Shown piece by piece: positions 1-10,091 of a DNA stretch of 64,000 nt. The notes beneath the pieces are model-generated. The model saw only the letters and a list, made by a program, of their open reading frames with translations. It did not search any database and was not told the origin of the DNA. Position 1 is the stretch's first letter. Every line of letters begins with the position of its first letter. The stretch comes from Fragilariopsis cylindrus CCMP1102 (taxonomy: Eukaryota > Bacillariophyta > Bacillariophyceae > Bacillariales > Bacillariaceae). The stretch spans positions 434,001 to 498,000 of the forward strand of contig FMBT01000290.1 in the NCBI GenBank assembly GCA_900095095.1, given 5' to 3'. Made by a program: the position numbers and the translations under genes.

Positions 1-665
1 CTGAATATTAGCATTATTTTTTAAGTTAACTTTTTTGTTTTAGAAAATTAGCGCGTGTTTTTACTAGCAATTTTTTCTATAAAAAGACGAAAAAATCCTT
101 ATAGCTTGAATCCTATTAAGTATGTCGCTGATCATGTATGTATGTATGCATGTCTTCGTAGGAAAATTATCGTTCTGATTATCAATGTCACCAAGACTAG
201 GATTGATAATTTCTAATTTTGCCTCAAAAGCAGAAGAGATAATGGCAAGGGCAAGTTCCAAAAAAAGTTGTGTCGTCGTCGTTTTGTCGTCAAGAAAAAT
301 CAAAAAAAAACAATTCGGGGAGGCAAAAAGGGGCGGGGACGACCGACGGATTTAGCTAGAATTGTGAAATAAGAAGCGAAAGTGATTTTCTCGCCTCGCT
401 CGCGCGACGGCAAGCGCAAAGTTGGATTTCTTTTCAACAGCGGTACTATTGCATCATAGCGTTGTTTTCACCTTCTCCATTTTGTTTCACGTACAACACA
501 CGTTAAGAAGTCAAAACTACCAGACTCGCTAGTTGTTTCGTTAGGGGGTGGCTTTATCGATACTAACGCTAAAGCAGCGCTAAGCACAGAACGCTCTTCC
601 TTTTATCAACAAGCTTGAACAATAACAAATAAATTAAATTAATAGTAATATAGTAATATACTACG
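1..665. other. Intergenic leader, no supported gene
   Basis: AT-rich non-coding sequence upstream of the first gene. An open stretch on the minus strand (64-303) has no ATG at its start (it opens with TTG) and resembles nothing I recognise, so I do not call it. A short CG-rich patch (about 390-412) lies in the probable promoter zone of the gene at 666. Confidence 0.5.
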
Positions 666-1730
666 ATGATGATGATGAAGACTTGTACATTCGTATTAGC
701 ATTTGCGACACTATTGTCGTCTGCTATTGCAGCACCTGCTGTTGTGTGGCAAAGTAGTAGTACCGCCAAAATTAGTAGTAGTAATGCACGTTCTCTTCAT
801 TCTTCTGAAGACATTCATGCATCCGAATTGATGAAGAATGTCCTTACTATTTCTTCATCTGAAGCGCCTGCTTTAAGTGCTGTAATTTTCCTTATTGGAA
901 AAGGTGATGATGGATCAGAACAATTATCGGAACTTGCTTCTGGTGGAAAATTACCATTAACATTTGCTAAGTATAATGATGCCACCGGTGTGTATCATTC
1001 AGTATCCGGTGTGGAAAGTACCGGTTCAATAGTGAAAGTAGCCGGTAACGCGATTACTACTGAAGGAAATAATAATAATAACAAGAATAAGAATAACCGT
1101 CGTGTCCTTGAGGTTACTTTGAATGAATTCAATAGTAAACTAACTTCATTGGACACGGCTGCTGTTGTTGATCCAGTTGCAGAAGTTGAAATTGATAGTA
1201 ATGGTACACCATCCTCCACTACATCAACATCCACATCAACCAATAAGAGAGTTACCAAGCGAGCACGTGCACTAGCACAAGCTGATATTTACATTGTGAA
1301 TGTGAATCCAACAACTGATGCATCCACTCAAATTGATAATTCTATTGTCCAAGCAATCGAACACAAGAATGTTGGTGCGGTTGTACTTGGTGGTATCCGA
1401 TCGATTGAAGAAGTGAAGCACGAGCGGTTCTTAACGAATCAACGTCGGATGACTGTGATGGAATCGAATGGAAATAAAATTATGGACAATCGCCGGCGTC
1501 GATTAGAAGAAGATGGCGATGCGAATGATGATGCTGCACAAGCTGATAATGCCAATAATGATGACTTATCTGGCGTATACTACGTTGCGATGACACCTAA
1601 TATCTTAGCTGGCTTATTATTTACACTTCTTTTTCTTGTTGTTACCTATACCGGTATCTCCTGTATGGGAGATATTCAAGGTGGTGATTGCTTTACAGAC
1701 AAGTACCCATCTCTTGGTCGTGAAGCTTAA
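666..1730 (+). CDS. V-ATPase V0 assembly/accessory protein, Ac45/Voa1/Big1 type
   Basis: Single-exon gene for 354 residues. Seen: an N-terminal signal peptide (about residues 1-23, ending SSAIAA), a long luminal part rich in Ser, Thr and Asn, and one membrane helix near the C-terminus (about 309-333) followed by a short tail. The last 50 residues, with TPNILAGLLF, GISCMGDIQ and a final LGREA, fit the transmembrane-plus-tail block shared by V-ATPase subunit S1 (Ac45), yeast Voa1 and Big1. Members of that family sit in the ER/Golgi membrane and help assemble or regulate the V0 proton-translocating sector. The luminal part is too divergent to align by eye. The start is the first of four tandem ATG codons; which is used does not affect the signal peptide. 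A low-complexity Asn/Lys insertion lies near residue 138. The assignment rests almost wholly on the C-terminal block. Confidence 0.72.
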   Translation: MMMMKTCTFVLAFATLLSSAIAAPAVVWQSSSTAKISSSNARSLHSSEDIHASELMKNVLTISSSEAPALSAVIFLIGKGDDGSEQLSELASGGKLPLTFAKYNDATGVYHSVSGVESTGSIVKVAGNAITTEGNNNNNKNKNNRRVLEVTLNEFNSKLTSLDTAAVVDPVAEVEIDSNGTPSSTTSTSTSTNKRVTKRARALAQADIYIVNVNPTTDASTQIDNSIVQAIEHKNVGAVVLGGIRSIEEVKHERFLTNQRRMTVMESNGNKIMDNRRRRLEEDGDANDDAAQADNANNDDLSGVYYVAMTPNILAGLLFTLLFLVVTYTGISCMGDIQGGDCFTDKYPSLGREA

Positions 1731-3250
1731 AACAAAAAAAGGAAAGAAAAAGAAAGTACAAGACAAAGACATACATCAATCATTCCAAAAAAGAATCTTT
1801 TACCTTAGTACTCTCTCTATCATCATTTAGCATTTAATTAATAAATAATACCTTAAACCAAATAACTCCTGGCAATTAATTAAGTAGAAATATAATATAA
1901 AAACTCAGAGGTTTTTTTCAACTATTGTAGTTTATTTCACTCATATTTATATAATTCTAAAAACCTTCAACAGTACTCGATATATTTCTGTGCTTGCACC
2001 AGTCTAGCCCAGTTCAGATTGTTGAACCTATGAAGGGTATGGGCCGGGTGATGTTACAGGCCTTATACAGTCTTTCATTTCTAATTTGAGATGGCACATG
2101 ATGATGTTGATGTTGATGTTGATGTTAGAGGTATTTACTACCAACTAGGGCTACTACTACTACTCTATACTATTGTAGTGTACTACAATGCATAACTGCC
2201 AGTAACATGTCAAGTCTAGTCTTTATCATCACTCTGTTGAGCTGAACTCCTGAATACTATGACAACTAAATGTGATAACTCATCCATGTAGTACAGTATA
2301 CTATTGTTCATATGAGAGGGAGTGTCGTGCTGCCTGATATGCGTCTTCCCTAAGTTGAGCCTTCAACATAAAGCATGCTAGGAGCAATGCCAGCCTATGC
2401 CAGTTATTTTTTCTTCTGTGACCTTCTTTGCTGGTAGTATACTTGTAGATGGACAAAACGAGGGAGCCAAGTCGTAGTCGGGGGGATGGATGGGTTCCAG
2501 CAAATGAATGAAAACGAACAAAAATTAGTTTGATGAAGTCTAATTCGATTCCGTATGATGCCCTATTTTTTCCCTTTGTATTATTATAATTAACTCACTA
2601 TTTATTCCACGCATACTTACTTACTTTTACCATCTATCCTAATATTCAGTAAAAACTTTTCACCCTTTAGACCAATGAACCTATTAGTAAAACATTAAAT
2701 GTATCTCCTTTCCAACAATTCCTCGTATACTGTACTAGTTATTGCATTTCCTAGGTTCTAGTAAGTTAGAGGTTGTGCTATATTTTGGCATGTCGTCTTG
2801 TTTTCCGTTGGCCACCCTACAACAGATCACCCCACCTTTCTGCTAGTGTGTTGTGATACACTCTTGAAATCCACCACAAAAAAATCAGCGCTTTTTACTA
2901 ATTTCACAATTTCGCTTTACTGTAAGAATAATAAAACAATAGTAAAATCCAATAGTGTTCTGATCGTTTTATGTGTTGTCCGTCCAGTCTGCCTATAAAT
3001 CTCCTGTTCACTGGACGACTACTTTATGTAGGCATGGCCTAATATCTTCCTGGTTGGTCGACTAGCTTCAAATGAAACGAACTATGTTTGCTAGCTAGCT
3101 AAATATGATTATGGTACTAATAAGGTTCAGAGTTGAGTACTGAAGACTCACTCAGCATTCATCATTGTTGACGTGAAAAAATCATTGGTTTGAATTGTTT
3201 AATACCCCAAGAGAGGGATTTGATCTTTTTTTAATTTCTGATGACGTTTG
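1731..3250. other. Intergenic, 1.5 kb without a gene
   Basis: No convincing coding frame on either strand. The stretch holds a short GATGTT microsatellite (about 2101-2124), a perfect 8+2+8 palindrome at 2172-2189, and a TACTGTA word at 2728. The open stretch 2798-2998 has no recognisable content. It separates the convergent 3' ends of the genes at 666 and 3251. Confidence 0.5.
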
Positions 3251-4753
3251 TTATACATTTGACATGGAAACCTTCTTCCTCAATGCCCTAGCAATAGACT
3301 TTGCTTCCTCAGAAAATGCAACAGGCCGTCCTTCTTGTATACTGCGTTCTTCAATAATAGAGCGCTGAAGCGCAAACAGCCATAATATATTTACAAAACC
3401 ACAACGTTGTTGGTGGTGGTCGACGCTTTCGTCGTCGTTCTCGTCAAGGTCTTCTCGATGATGTCGAGACAGTTGATTGTTATTTCCTTTATTATCGTTA
3501 TCGTTATCGTTATCGTCGTACTCATTATTTGTTTTGTCTATAATTATGTCCTGTATTTGTCGTTTCTGAATTTCAAGTGCAACGGATACTTCTCTAGCAG
3601 CAAAGTAAACAGCCTCTATCGTTGATAACATCCCATCACCACGATTATGCCATCGCCAGAAATGACTTTTATGAGGAGGAAATTCTAAATGTACAAACTG
3701 CAATTCTCCCAAGGATGATAGCAACGGATTATTCTCGTCATCGTTATTGTTTCTGCTTGTTGTTTTATGACAATCACCACCTGGTGGTTTATTATTATTA
3801 TTTTTATTATTACTGAATAATAAAGCATTCGCCGATCGTGTCCATTTAATATCAAGGATGATTAATTTTTCAATTTTATCTGCGACTGTATGAATTGGTA
3901 CCGATTTTCCTTCTTGTGGGAATAATACAAATGTAGTCTCTTTATTATGTCGTGGTAGTATTGTATCTTCACGGTTCAAGTCATAAAGATTAACATTCTT
4001 CCACCACTCATTACAATTGTTTTTATTTTCGTTTTCAGCATCATCGTTTTCGACATCGACATCGACGTTATTGCTATCATGTAATTTTTCATTTCCTCCT
4101 ATTCCACTGTATTGCTGGTGCTTGGCTTTTCTGTTATCATTATTCCTTGACGACGACGAAGATTTCGCCATTTCAGTATTATCATTATCACTGCTGGCCT
4201 GATCTATCATTTGACAGATAGACATAATTTGAACTCCCGTTGAGGATGTTCGTCGTTCCTTAACACCCAGTATTATGTCCATAGATTTGAATGGGAATGA
4301 TGATGAAAACGATGATGAGCAGTCAGATATATTATCATTATCATTATTATGTTTGCTGGTATCACCATTCTGTTGTTGTTGTTGTTGTTGTCGTCGAAGT
4401 TGCTGTTGAATAAAACGACGAGGCCGAAAGTTTTCCGGAACAAGACATCTATAGCATTCAGGACAATATAAAGATCGTGACGTATTGCAACAATATACGC
4501 GATTACTGACAAAGCTACTTTCATCTTCATGAGACGATGACGATGATGTGTTCACGTCTTCGCCATCGTCGATGTTGTCTTCGCCAACATTACAACCATC
4601 ATCATAGACGTCTTGTTTTTCAACAAAGACATCGGCGGCAATCTCTTCGGTATTGTTGATCGCAGTATTTCTTTCGAGATAGGATGCAAGATATTTTTCT
4701 TCTTCTTTTAGGTTGTAGTATGACGGAAAAGATGATGACGACGATGTTGTCAT
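3251..4753 (-). CDS. DTW-domain tRNA-uridine aminocarboxypropyltransferase, DTWD1-like
   Basis: Single-exon gene for 500 residues. Characterised DTW-domain enzymes transfer the aminocarboxypropyl group of S-adenosylmethionine to uridine in tRNA (acp3U). Seen: a cysteine cluster at about residues 87-104 (YCCN...YCPECYRC), matching the N-terminal zinc site of DTWD1; the diagnostic DxxW segment as LDIKWTRSANALL near residue 298; and the family's distal block RWHNRGDGMLSTIEA near residue 370. The protein is longer than animal DTWD1 because Ser, Asn, Asp and Gln runs interrupt the domain (for instance poly-Gln near 120 and Asn/Asp-rich stretches near 325 and 410). These inserts probably loop out of the fold. 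The family assignment is firm; the tRNA position modified is inference from DTWD1. Confidence 0.8.
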   Translation of the reverse strand: MTTSSSSSFPSYYNLKEEEKYLASYLERNTAINNTEEIAADVFVEKQDVYDDGCNVGEDNIDDGEDVNTSSSSSHEDESSFVSNRVYCCNTSRSLYCPECYRCLVPENFRPRRFIQQQLRRQQQQQQQNGDTSKHNNDNDNISDCSSSFSSSFPFKSMDIILGVKERRTSSTGVQIMSICQMIDQASSDNDNTEMAKSSSSSRNNDNRKAKHQQYSGIGGNEKLHDSNNVDVDVENDDAENENKNNCNEWWKNVNLYDLNREDTILPRHNKETTFVLFPQEGKSVPIHTVADKIEKLIILDIKWTRSANALLFSNNKNNNNKPPGGDCHKTTSRNNNDDENNPLLSSLGELQFVHLEFPPHKSHFWRWHNRGDGMLSTIEAVYFAAREVSVALEIQKRQIQDIIIDKTNNEYDDNDNDNDNKGNNNQLSRHHREDLDENDDESVDHHQQRCGFVNILWLFALQRSIIEERSIQEGRPVAFSEEAKSIARALRKKVSMSNV

Positions 4754-5436
4754 AATTATCTCTTTCGCTTGTTACGAAGCTTCCTCACTCCGCAGCGCAG
4801 AGGTAGCTAGCAGGCAGTGTCAAACGAAGAAGAAAAGGGATTGAAGTATAAACGACTGCTGACTTCTCTGCATCTGATTATCTAATATCTACAAATAAGA
4901 ATATTATTTGCAAAAGATTTTTGTTTTAGACCACCTGGCCTCGACATAAATTTTTGTGATTGGTGTCGAGGAGCCATCAATTTACAAATTCACAGCGCAG
5001 CCATCAATTTTCTCTGGAAAGGATTCTATTTGTGGCTTATTTAATGGCTAAATTTTATTCATTAAGTAATAATAACGTTGTTCTGAAGTTAATTAGTCAA
5101 TACTTAAGAGTTAAAAAGAAATACAAAGAAAAGAAATCGCGTTTGAGTCAGCTTTTGTGATTGAACTAAATCTGATTGCATGTTGAACCAGAAAAGCACA
5201 CATCAAAAAAAGGGAAGAAAGAGCTTCCGCAAAAATTCTCAAATACAGTAAATTATACAGCACATAACTTATCAGTGCTCGAATACCGTACTAAACTATT
5301 TCATAATAATTTATTAATTTAATAATTCATACCACTACTATTATTATCAGTATTAGTATTCATATCACCCCCGACCAAGTAAACAAGCCTTTATACACAG
5401 CTCACGCTGCTTTCAGCCATAAACTAAATAATAGCA
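4754..5436. other. Divergent intergenic region
   Basis: About 680 bases between two divergently transcribed genes, so it should hold both promoters. I see no TATA box I would defend and no RNA gene. The open stretch 4960-5160 on the plus strand has no recognisable content. Confidence 0.45.
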
Positions 5437-5886
5437 ATGAAATCTCTTCTTCTTGCTATAATTGCCTTGTTGGCTTTCTTTACAACAGGCACAAACGGTT
5501 TTGTTGGAAATAAGAAGAAAAGTACAGACAATCGTCGTCGTTCTTCTGCTCCTGCTGCGTTCACTACTACCACCACCACCTCTTCGACAACGTCAACAAC
5601 ACATACAAATAATAATGAAGACAGTAATAATGTTGCCACGACAACAACAACAACAACGGTCTTGAATAGTCATACCGCTACGGCATCTCCTTCAACTGCT
5701 TCTACTACTGCGTATACTATGTTCGCACAACTACCACCGACGACTGCTTTTACTACAGCATTATCAGCTGCATACAACGATTCTTATGAAGATGACGAAG
5801 GTGCTGATGATGTCTCCTACGGAATTGCATTGGTATCTTGTGTATTTTCTCTTGCTGTTGGATTCGGAACGGGTTATCTCGTTTAA
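5437..5886 (+). CDS. Small plastid-targeted one-helix membrane protein, unknown
   Basis: Single-exon gene for 149 residues that I do not recognise by name. Seen: a signal peptide (about 1-22) followed by GFVGNKKK, which fits the diatom rule of an aromatic residue just after the signal-peptidase site for plastid import; then a basic, Ser/Thr-rich stretch of transit-peptide character with threonine runs (codons ACA/ACC); then an acidic segment (SYEDDEGADD); and one hydrophobic helix at the extreme C-terminus (about 128-149, SYGIALVSCVFSLAVGFGTG). This layout is that of small nuclear-encoded thylakoid subunits. The gene lies 0.9 kb upstream of psbO on the same strand, which is consistent with a photosynthetic role but does not prove it. 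An alternative is an envelope or periplastid-membrane protein. Confidence 0.6.
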   Translation: MKSLLLAIIALLAFFTTGTNGFVGNKKKSTDNRRRSSAPAAFTTTTTTSSTTSTTHTNNNEDSNNVATTTTTTTVLNSHTATASPSTASTTAYTMFAQLPPTTAFTTALSAAYNDSYEDDEGADDVSYGIALVSCVFSLAVGFGTGYLV

Positions 5887-6813
5887 TTTAATATAATCTT
5901 TTTGTTTCTACCTTAAGAATTTTATATCAGTCTTGCTAATATCTGATATTTTCAAATCAAATCAAAACAAATCATTGCGTATAATAAACCAATGCTAATA
6001 AGAAACAAAAACAAAACAAAAACGAAACCAACAGATCTGTGCTCATACACTACAACTATAATAATCCCCGAGAGAGATGTAAAAGCTGCCCTTTTGAACG
6101 GTGAAGGCGGGGACCTAAGCAGACATTGAATCCTAATTTGCTAAATTTGGATCTACTGCAATAATAACAGAACACAATATAATATTTAAATTAAAACGAA
6201 TCTTTTTAAAGGAAATAATAATAGCTATAGCATTATTAATCTACAAATACCTACCTTTCTACTGCAAGTCTATCTATCGTTACTGCTACTATTACTGTAC
6301 TACAACAAGTGTACAGATTAGACAGTCAGGTTAACGTGAACGCGATAGGAACGCAATAATTAACCGCCTCTCAATTTTTTCAGCTGTTGATCGTGTTTGA
6401 TCAATAGAAGTGCCGAAGGACAGACGATGTACTTTCTACGCGTGAACAAAGAGCGCACAATGTACTCATTTACATACATAAATTCAAAGATTCCGTTTCA
6501 TCAATTTTTCGACGCTATAACAGTAATCAGATATGGAATTTGCAAAGTGCCGTTCCTAAATAATTTTGAAATATATAAGGTTAGAGTGGCGATCTTTCTT
6601 CTTTCTTTGTTCAACTACGTCAGTTAGCACGTTAAATTCTCTTCCTCAACATGGATGAGAGATTTTCTTTTACAGGAGGTGAGCTCTACAGAAGCATCAA
6701 CACACGACGCATCAATCTCTCCTTTCCCTTCAACATGAACATAGACTGCCATTGACTCGTAGCATAATTCTATTAAATAATCCCAAATTTTTAAAAAATA
6801 TATATATTCAACA
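5887..6813. other. Intergenic region upstream of psbO
   Basis: About 930 bases holding the 3' region of the preceding gene and the psbO promoter. The sequence just before the psbO ATG is very AT-rich (TATATATATTC). TACTGTA occurs at 6293. I see no coding frame; the open stretch 6397-6627 starts with TTG and looks random. Confidence 0.45.
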
Positions 6814-8182
6814 ATGAAGTTTGTAGCTGCTACCATCCTTGCTCTTGCCACTTCGGCTTCCGCCTTCGCCCCGGCACCTTCTGCTAGCGTAAGTAGTTTC
6901 TTTAAATATTTGACATTCAGTTGGGCATCGAAATTATTGATTGATTCAAAAATTTCGAATTGGAATGGAATGGAATTGATGATGATACGATACATCTGTG
7001 AAGATGAAGACTTTACTATATGCCTTTGATTCCTTCCTCTTCGCCCCTTGGATAAATAAATATGGAGGTTATTTATCCTATCCATCCGCCGAAATTGTTG
7101 CCTTCGTAATTTTTTCCGTGCACATCACATAATTCTCTCATCAATCTAACTTTCTTTTTATATCTTTTCAATTTTCAAAATGTTTCTGTGATATATTTAT
7201 TTTACTTCATTTACTTTCCGCTCTCTTTTTTTAATCGCGAATACAAATATATATATTGATCATTTTATTATGATACACAATTATTTGATCATTACGACAA
7301 TCATATATTAAAATAAAATGAAAATAACAGCGCGATACAGCACTTCAAATGTCCCTCAAGGACGATCTTGCCACAGCAGGTAAGGTCGCTCTTGCCGGTG
7401 CCGTTGCTTTCGGTATGATGGCCTCACCCGCACAAGCTTTGACCAAGGCTGAAGTCAACTCTCTTACCTACCTACAAGTGAAGGGAACCGGTCTTGCCAA
7501 CCGTTGTCCTGAGGTGATCGGTGAAGATAGCATCAAACCTGAAAAAGGAAACAGACTCACTGAAATGTGCATCGAACCAAAGGCATGGGCCGTGGAGGAA
7601 GAAATCGGAAGAGGTGGAAAGACCGAAAAGAAATTCGTGAACTCGAAGGTTATGACACGTCAAACATACACTTTGGATGGTATTGAGGGTAACCTTGAAC
7701 AATCCGGTGGAGCCATCGTCTTCTCGGAAAAGGAAGGTATTGATTACGCTGCCTGTACCGTCCAACTTCCTGGAGGAGAACGTGTTCCTTTCCTTTTCAC
7801 CGTCAAGGATCTTGTCGCAAAAGGAAATGGAGATACCTTCAAACCTGGATTCCAAATGGGTGGAGACTTCTCCGTTCCTTCGTACCGTACCGGTCTTTTC
7901 TTAGATCCTAAGGGACGTGGTGGTACCACAGGTTACGATATGGCTGTCGCTCTTCCTGGTCTTCAATCTGGAGAGGAAGGTGATGATGAACTATTCAAGG
8001 AAAATAACAAGACATTCGATGTTACCACCGGACGTATCGAGATGGAAGTTAACAAGGTAAACAAGGAAGAATCAGAAATTGGAGGAGTTTTCGTTGCCAC
8101 TCAATTGGGAGATACCGATATGGGATCCAAGGTCCCAAAGAAGGTCCTTACCAAGGGAATCTTCTACGCTCGTGTTGATTAA
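6814..8182 (+). CDS. psbO: Photosystem II oxygen-evolving enhancer protein 1 (PsbO)
   Basis: Two exons, 6814-6888 and 7331-8182, joined in phase 0 across a 442-base GT-AG intron, give 308 residues. PsbO is the lumenal 33-kDa protein that stabilises the Mn4CaO5 cluster of photosystem II. Exon 1 encodes almost exactly the ER signal peptide with the diatom plastid-import motif ASAFAP. Exon 2 opens with RDTALQMSLKDD, runs through a hydrophobic thylakoid-transfer segment ending SPAQA, then the mature start LTKAEVNSLTYLQVKGTGLA. The family's conserved cysteine pair is present (NRCPEV and TEMCIEP), as are GGDFSVPSYR and PKGRGG. The region around 6900-7330 has no coding value. The acceptor at 7330 was chosen because it restores phase and the expected transit peptide; the later AG at 7340 would break the frame. 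Codon use is strongly biased, as expected for an abundant protein. Confidence 0.97.
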
Positions 8183-10091
8183 ACTACATATATACTATTA
8201 TATTGATTGAAAAAAAAAGATATATAAATAGAAACATCGAAAGCTAGTGCAGCGAAAAGAAAAAAACACAAAAGAAACATTTTTCTTCCTCTCCTTTTTC
8301 TCGCCTATATATCTTCTCCGACCATCACTACTCCACAGTACTTTTTTGCTATGACCGTCCATCATGTTGTATAATATCCACCCACGATACAATCCCCAAT
8401 ACAACAACTTTATTTATATAAATACATTTTTATAACAAAATCTATGTAGTACTGTAATGATGAAATTGGATGTGTCATTCATTCAATTCAGCCAGTATTC
8501 ACTTGTCTTCAAAAGCTTCGTTTTTTTTTAATCTATTTTTTCGCAACAGATAGAATTGTTGTTGTAATGTAGGTTTTAGTTGATGGCCATCACACACCTG
8601 ACTTTGTCTGATTGAATTGTGGACACAACATCTCTCTGCTGTAAATTAAGGCATCATCCTACACTAGCTTGGTAAAAGAGAGTGATTTATCTCACTTAGA
8701 AGATAATAATATTAATATTCCCATCAGAACTTTAAAAAAAGTTAAGTATGCATATCAGAATTTTACTACTACTACTTACTTTTACTAGCTTCAATATGAC
8801 ATTCACCTGGGGTTTTGACCATGCCAAAAGTTATTACTGGTTTAGCTACTTCCAAGTGTGCTGAGTTGATTGCCTTAAAAAATGTAAGGTGCATCTTCTT
8901 TGCATGCTTGGTTTGGTTTGGTTTGCAATATGGGAGGATTCATTCAATAATATGAAATGATATCTACAGACCACAGTGAGCCTAGAAGGGGCCTAGGCCA
9001 GGGTCAGACTGTTATCACAGATCATGTCCTGGAATGGATTGATTGTTTACTATACCATTCTTCCCTCTCTTGGATTCATCTCTGTGGTTGGAAAAGGCAT
9101 TGATTAGTTTGTTTTTTAAAACCTAATAATAATAAAGTTGCACATAATAATTTATGAAAACTCTATAAAGATAAAACCACCTAGAATATTTGATAATAAT
9201 ATATGTACATGCTTTTATTACTGTAGGTTATGTGTCAACTTTTGGCTCTGTGTTATACAATGTACCCAATTGTCTCTCCACAGAAAATTCCCTAAAGAGG
9301 GACCATTTGAACTGCTCAGTATGTATGATGCACTTTTCTCATGTGAATTTTACACAATTTTAAAACATTTCAAACATAATATTATGTACATATATATAAT
9401 GATGTCGCCTCTTTTAATTTGTAAATAACATAAGTTACCACTACTACTACTGTACTACCTTCTATAATAATAAGAGACACTATGCCACTGCCTATTTACT
9501 TGAAAGTAGTACTAGTACAATTAATAATAATTGTACTCACATTGCTTCCTAACACTATACTAACACACTTCCTACACGATTTTTTTGGAGGAAAACTCTT
9601 TCGCTTGTGACTCGAACGAGTCGGAGATATTCTGTTGAGTTGGGTTCTCGTTGAGCAAAGAAAAAAAAAATGATTCTATCGTTCGTGTCGTGTCACCTAT
9701 TTTATATTCTTTAATTGTTTGTTGTTGTGTTTGTTTGACTCAAGCTAATTTTGAAAGAGAACAAAGGCAACACAACCCCCTCTATGTTAGACATCACAAC
9801 AATCCCACACCCAGGCCCCAGCGTTATATAGAATATTTCTTGACGGTCCTCTTCTTCGTGGAGTATCGTTTCTAGACTTTTATTATTCCCTGGGAGAGTT
9901 AGAAAAAGACAAGACGAACGAAGAAAATTGAATCATTGAATAAAATAGAAGAAAATATCATTTTCTTCTTTTTCATTTTCTCCATCCAACAAAAACAAAA
10001 GTACCAATATATAGATCACGACTATCCCCATCTTTGGTGTGATTTCGACTAAAGTTGTTGATTCATTCATTTCATTTTACGTTATTTGCCC
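8183..10091. other. Intergenic, 1.9 kb between psbO and Miro
   Basis: Mostly AT-rich and non-coding, with TACTGTA at 9448. A 44-codon open frame starting at ATG 8821 and ending at 8955 reads somewhat like protein (begins MPKVITGLATSK), but it is short and isolated, so I treat it as chance or a decayed repeat. Longer open stretches at 9138-9428 and 9651-9875 look random; the second lies in the probable 5' leader of Miro and lacks an ATG. Confidence 0.45.

Noticed and set aside
64-303. Possible gene fragment on the minus strand at the left edge
   Set aside because: Starts without ATG, no domain, and no acceptor site I would defend; too little to call.
995-1258. Minus-strand open frame inside the V-ATPase accessory gene
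   Set aside because: Complement of a well-supported coding frame with no independent features.
9651-9875. Short plus-strand open frame upstream of Miro
   Set aside because: Begins with TTG, random-looking, and lies in the probable Miro leader.
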